A stretch of 9,175 nt of DNA, from contig PBLM01000003.1 of assembly GCA_002721775.1 (NCBI GenBank), positions 7,202 to 16,376 of the forward strand, given 5' to 3'. Position 1 is the stretch's first letter. The number at the start of each line of letters is the position of its first letter. The position numbers and the translations under genes were made by a program. Origin of the DNA: Rhodospirillaceae bacterium. Its GTDB lineage: Bacteria > Pseudomonadota > Alphaproteobacteria > Puniceispirillales > Puniceispirillaceae. The notes under the pieces are model-generated. The model searched no databases, was not told the origin of the DNA, and was given only the letters and a program-made list of their open reading frames with translations. Below, piece after piece: positions 6,930 through 9,175 of the stretch.

Positions 6930-7324
6930 CTAGCTCCTCAGAAATGCGCTGTTTGCCGCTTCACGCTATCGCCCACGGCCGGGCTGGCGACAAAGGCAAT
7001 GTCAGCAATGTATCTTTGGTGGCCTATCGACCAGAGGCTTACCGTTTTCTAGCTACAAATGTGACAGCAGATAAAGTGCATAAGCTTTATGCTCACCTGG
7101 GGGCAAGTGGTGTTACACGCTATGATTTACCCCTCCTCTCTGCATTTAATTTTGTTATTGACGATGTTCTGGATGGCGGGGTCAATGCATCGCGGTCAAT
7201 TGACAGGCATGGCAAAACGTTAAGCTATATTCTGCTGGGTAGGTTCATCATTGACATGCCAATGGATCTTATTCCCGACAGCTCGCCCTATCTTGACCCT
7301 GATTTTCGTTGGCAAAAATATTAG
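6926..7324 (+). CDS. AtuA-like C-terminal domain protein (stand-alone)
   Basis: A 132-residue protein equivalent to the C-terminal AtuA-like domain found fused to the DUF1446 domain in full-length AtuA proteins. Diagnostic segments are HGRAGDKGN (17-25), matching the family's R-x-GDKG-N motif, the block LPLLSAFNFVIDDVLDGGV near the middle, and DRHGKTLSYILLGRFI near the end. The start is TTG, sharing four bases (TTGA) with the preceding stop and served by a strong GGAGGTG site, so the two proteins are probably made together and form one complex. Function is unknown beyond this association. The gene ends on a TAG that overlaps the TAA of the opposing dehydrogenase gene (shared TTAG). Confidence 0.88.
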   Translation: MTSSSEMRCLPLHAIAHGRAGDKGNVSNVSLVAYRPEAYRFLATNVTADKVHKLYAHLGASGVTRYDLPLLSAFNFVIDDVLDGGVNASRSIDRHGKTLSYILLGRFIIDMPMDLIPDSSPYLDPDFRWQKY

Positions 7325-8283
7325 GCAGTGAACGCATCCAAATCATAGATGTTGGCTTTGGGAACACCCTCATTGAAATAATCATATATATTTGACGCCG
7401 CCTGATAAGACATGCGATGCAGGCTTTCAGCTGTGAATGCTGCAGCATGAGGGCTTAGTTGCGTGTTCTTGGCAGACAGAAGGGGATTATCTGCTGCAAC
7501 CGGCTCAATTGAGAAAACGTCAAAAGCCGAAGCAGCAATGTGACCTGAATGCGTTAATTCTGTAACAGCCTGCTCGTCAACAATCCCACCACGTGCACAA
7601 TTCACTAGATAGCTACCTTTTGGCATTCTTAGCAGCCTGTTTTTATTAATCAGATTTGCAGATTTATCTGTGAGCGGAACATGGATGGTAAGGAAGGTGC
7701 TTCGCGCCAATCCTTCATCCAGATCATGGATAATTTCGAAGCCATCAATCTCGCTCGCATCAGGATCAAACTTTTCATCACAAACAAGCACAGTCATACC
7801 AAAGGCACTAGCAAGCCGAGCCACGCGCGTGCCAATCCGTCCATAGCCAAGCACCAGCAAAGTTCGCGCGCCCAAATCAAATGCCTGGATATTCCTCCGT
7901 TGACTGTAGTCACTGCGCACAATCTGTTCCATATAAACTGCGTTTTTTGCCATATTCAGCATGAACATAAAGGTGTGTTCTACAACAGACTGCGCGTTTG
8001 CATCAGATGCGATAGCAACAGTTATATTACGTGACCGGGCACAAGCCACATCAATGGTGTCGCAACCCACCCCATGCTTAGAGATAATTTTAAGGTTTGG
8101 CATGGACAGAATCTGTTCAGAAGAAATCCGGTTAGTGCGCACAAGAATCGCTTCTATCTTCTGTGCTAAACCTTCAAGCTGCTCTTCGCTGAGCGCCCAA
8201 CCCTCCACGACCTCAAAGCCTTTTTCTCTAAGCAAAGCGGGTCCTGAGTCATTAATTTTTTCAGTTAACAGAACAGTCCTCAT
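7321..8283 (-). CDS. D-isomer-specific 2-hydroxyacid dehydrogenase, NAD-dependent (SerA-like, no ACT domain)
   Basis: A 320-residue cytoplasmic enzyme that interconverts a D-2-hydroxy acid (or related phosphoglycerate or sulfolactate type acid) and its 2-oxo acid with NAD(H). Seen: substrate-binding loop KHGVGCDTID (69-78), nucleotide fold GYGRIG (146-151) with Asp169 at the end of the second strand favouring NAD over NADP, and the catalytic trio Arg231 (NCARGGIVDE), Glu260 (SIEPV) and His279 (SPHAA). There is no C-terminal ACT domain, so it is the short form, typical of catabolic hydroxyacid or hydroxypyruvate reductases rather than regulated SerA. ATG 8283 has AGAGG at 8293-8297, 9 bases upstream. 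It lies 55 bases downstream of the TRAP permease on the same strand, probably in one operon, so the TRAP substrate may be its hydroxy acid. Exact substrate is not determinable. Confidence 0.93.
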   Translation of the reverse strand: MRTVLLTEKINDSGPALLREKGFEVVEGWALSEEQLEGLAQKIEAILVRTNRISSEQILSMPNLKIISKHGVGCDTIDVACARSRNITVAIASDANAQSVVEHTFMFMLNMAKNAVYMEQIVRSDYSQRRNIQAFDLGARTLLVLGYGRIGTRVARLASAFGMTVLVCDEKFDPDASEIDGFEIIHDLDEGLARSTFLTIHVPLTDKSANLINKNRLLRMPKGSYLVNCARGGIVDEQAVTELTHSGHIAASAFDVFSIEPVAADNPLLSAKNTQLSPHAAAFTAESLHRMSYQAASNIYDYFNEGVPKANIYDLDAFTA

Positions 8284-8338
8284 TACCGTTTGCCTCTAAA
8301 TTTAAAATTTGATGTGATCGACATTCAATAAAGTGGCG

Positions 8339-9175
8339 TCAACCATTTAAATATTTAGGGAACCATAACGCTATCTCAGGGTAGAACATTACCGCTAGCA
8401 TCCCGATTATTTGAAGAGCAATAAACGGAAGAACAGCCATGAATATTTCCTGCAGTTCTATATCCTTTGGCGCAACTGATTTAAGCCAAAAACAAGCCGG
8501 GCCAAATGGAGGAGATAAAAAGTAGATTTGGATATTCATAACAAACAATACACCAAACCATACAGCAGCCCATTCCGGTTCAAGTCCAAGTTCTGGGGCC
8601 ATAGCCACAACTACCGGTGCGAAAACCGGGACTGTAATGAATGCAATTGCAATCCACTCCATAAATGTCCCAAGTACTACCAATATCGCCATCATAACGA
8701 ACACAATGCCGAGCGCTGGCAATCCTAAACCGCTAAACAAAGAACGCATAAAGTCTGCACCGCCGATGAGATTGTAAATACCAACAAATGCTACGGCACC
8801 CAGAATAAGCCATATAATTGTGCCAACAGTTGACATGGTCCCAGCCAGAGCTTGTTGCATTAAATGCCAACTAAAAGAGTTCCTCATAGCAGCCACCACC
8901 ATTGCCCCTATAACACCTACAGCGGCAGCCTCAGTAACAGAAGCGATGCCGGCATAAATCGAGCCCATGACACAGAATATTAGGAAAATACTGAGCATTA
9001 CAGCATAAAACTTGGTCCTGGACATTTTCATTTCTGTGCCGCGCGCCTTAGCTACCTCTTCAGCAGTTGGAGCCATTGCAGGATTAATATTAACTCTTAT
9101 TAGAACATAAATTCCATATAGCGTCGCAAGCATTAAACCCGGAACTGCCCCGGCCATGAACAAGTCGCCAATTGC
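8339..9175 (-). CDS. dctM: TRAP transporter large permease DctM, C-terminal part (5' end outside window)
   Basis: The last 278 residues of the roughly 430-residue membrane subunit of a tripartite ATP-independent periplasmic transporter, which uses ion gradients to import carboxylates captured by a DctP binding protein. The frame is open to the right edge. The TTG near 9163 is internal, because the upstream codons read AIGD and give the family's conserved GDLFMAGAVPG. Other signatures are YAGIASVTEAAAVG, the segment GTFMEWIAIAFITVP, and FLSPPFGPACFWLKSVAP, the second-half counterpart of the TPPFG motif. The form near the C terminus (FYPEIALWFP) resembles the subgroup often named mannitol/chloroaromatic, which is a label rather than a proven substrate. 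DctQ and DctP should lie beyond the right edge. The hydroxyacid dehydrogenase follows it. Confidence 0.93.
   Translation of the reverse strand, partial: AIGDLFMAGAVPGLMLATLYGIYVLIRVNINPAMAPTAEEVAKARGTEMKMSRTKFYAVMLSIFLIFCVMGSIYAGIASVTEAAAVGVIGAMVVAAMRNSFSWHLMQQALAGTMSTVGTIIWLILGAVAFVGIYNLIGGADFMRSLFSGLGLPALGIVFVMMAILVVLGTFMEWIAIAFITVPVFAPVVVAMAPELGLEPEWAAVWFGVLFVMNIQIYFLSPPFGPACFWLKSVAPKDIELQEIFMAVLPFIALQIIGMLAVMFYPEIALWFPKYLNG

Noticed and set aside
7681..8299. Plus-strand frames of just over 110 codons (7681-8034 and 7961-8299) opposite the dehydrogenase gene
   Set aside because: The minus-strand frame carries all the catalytic and NAD-binding motifs. The plus-strand products are low-complexity shadows.
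8300..8328. Minus-strand TTGAAT and TTAAAT spaced by 17 bases between the TRAP permease and dehydrogenase genes
   Set aside because: Each box matches the consensus at only 4 of 6 positions in an AT-rich gap. The 55-base spacing already suits an operon, so a separate promoter is not supported.
1..9175. Search by eye for transposon ends, CRISPR repeats, tRNA/rRNA, riboswitch-like leaders and an abrupt composition change
   Set aside because: None seen. Coding is continuous, and codon and base use look even across the genes.

Overview
The window looks like a chromosomal segment of a Gram-negative bacterium, most plausibly a marine alphaproteobacterium. The hints are moderate GC, tightly packed genes, a LIV-type ABC importer, a TRAP transporter and an AtuA-family pair. 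A Rhodospirillales or SAR116-like source would fit. That placement is inference, since no rRNA, tRNA or phylogenetic marker is present. Every gene looks intact except the two cut by the window edges. I see no mobile element, CRISPR array or RNA gene, and no gene-free stretch longer than about 105 bases.

Layout. (1) Bases 1-4006, plus strand: a livKHMGF-type operon. It holds the C-terminal part of a periplasmic solute-binding protein, two permeases (LivH, LivM) and two ATPases (LivG, LivF). The genes abut or overlap, except for an 81-base gap after the binding-protein gene that contains a perfect 10-bp hairpin. (2) Bases 4017-5444, minus strand: a 475-residue polytopic membrane protein of unassigned family, convergent with livF at 10 bp. 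(3) Bases 5445-5546: a short divergent intergenic region with a TTGACA box and a repeated TTCACGTT element. (4) Bases 5547-7324, plus strand: an AtuA-family (DUF1446) protein, with the small AtuA-like C-terminal domain as a separate, translationally coupled gene. (5) Bases 7321-9175, minus strand: a D-2-hydroxyacid dehydrogenase downstream of a TRAP large permease (DctM) that runs off the right edge. The dehydrogenase overlaps the AtuA-like gene tail to tail by 4 bp.

How they may work together. Three membrane transport systems (ABC, a putative secondary carrier, TRAP) surround an AtuA pair and an NAD-dependent hydroxyacid dehydrogenase. This reads as an uptake and catabolism neighbourhood for small organic acids or related carbon compounds. 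The substrate cannot be read from the sequence, and the biochemical role of AtuA is not established. The least explained items are the 475-residue membrane protein and the split AtuA pair with its shared divergent control region.
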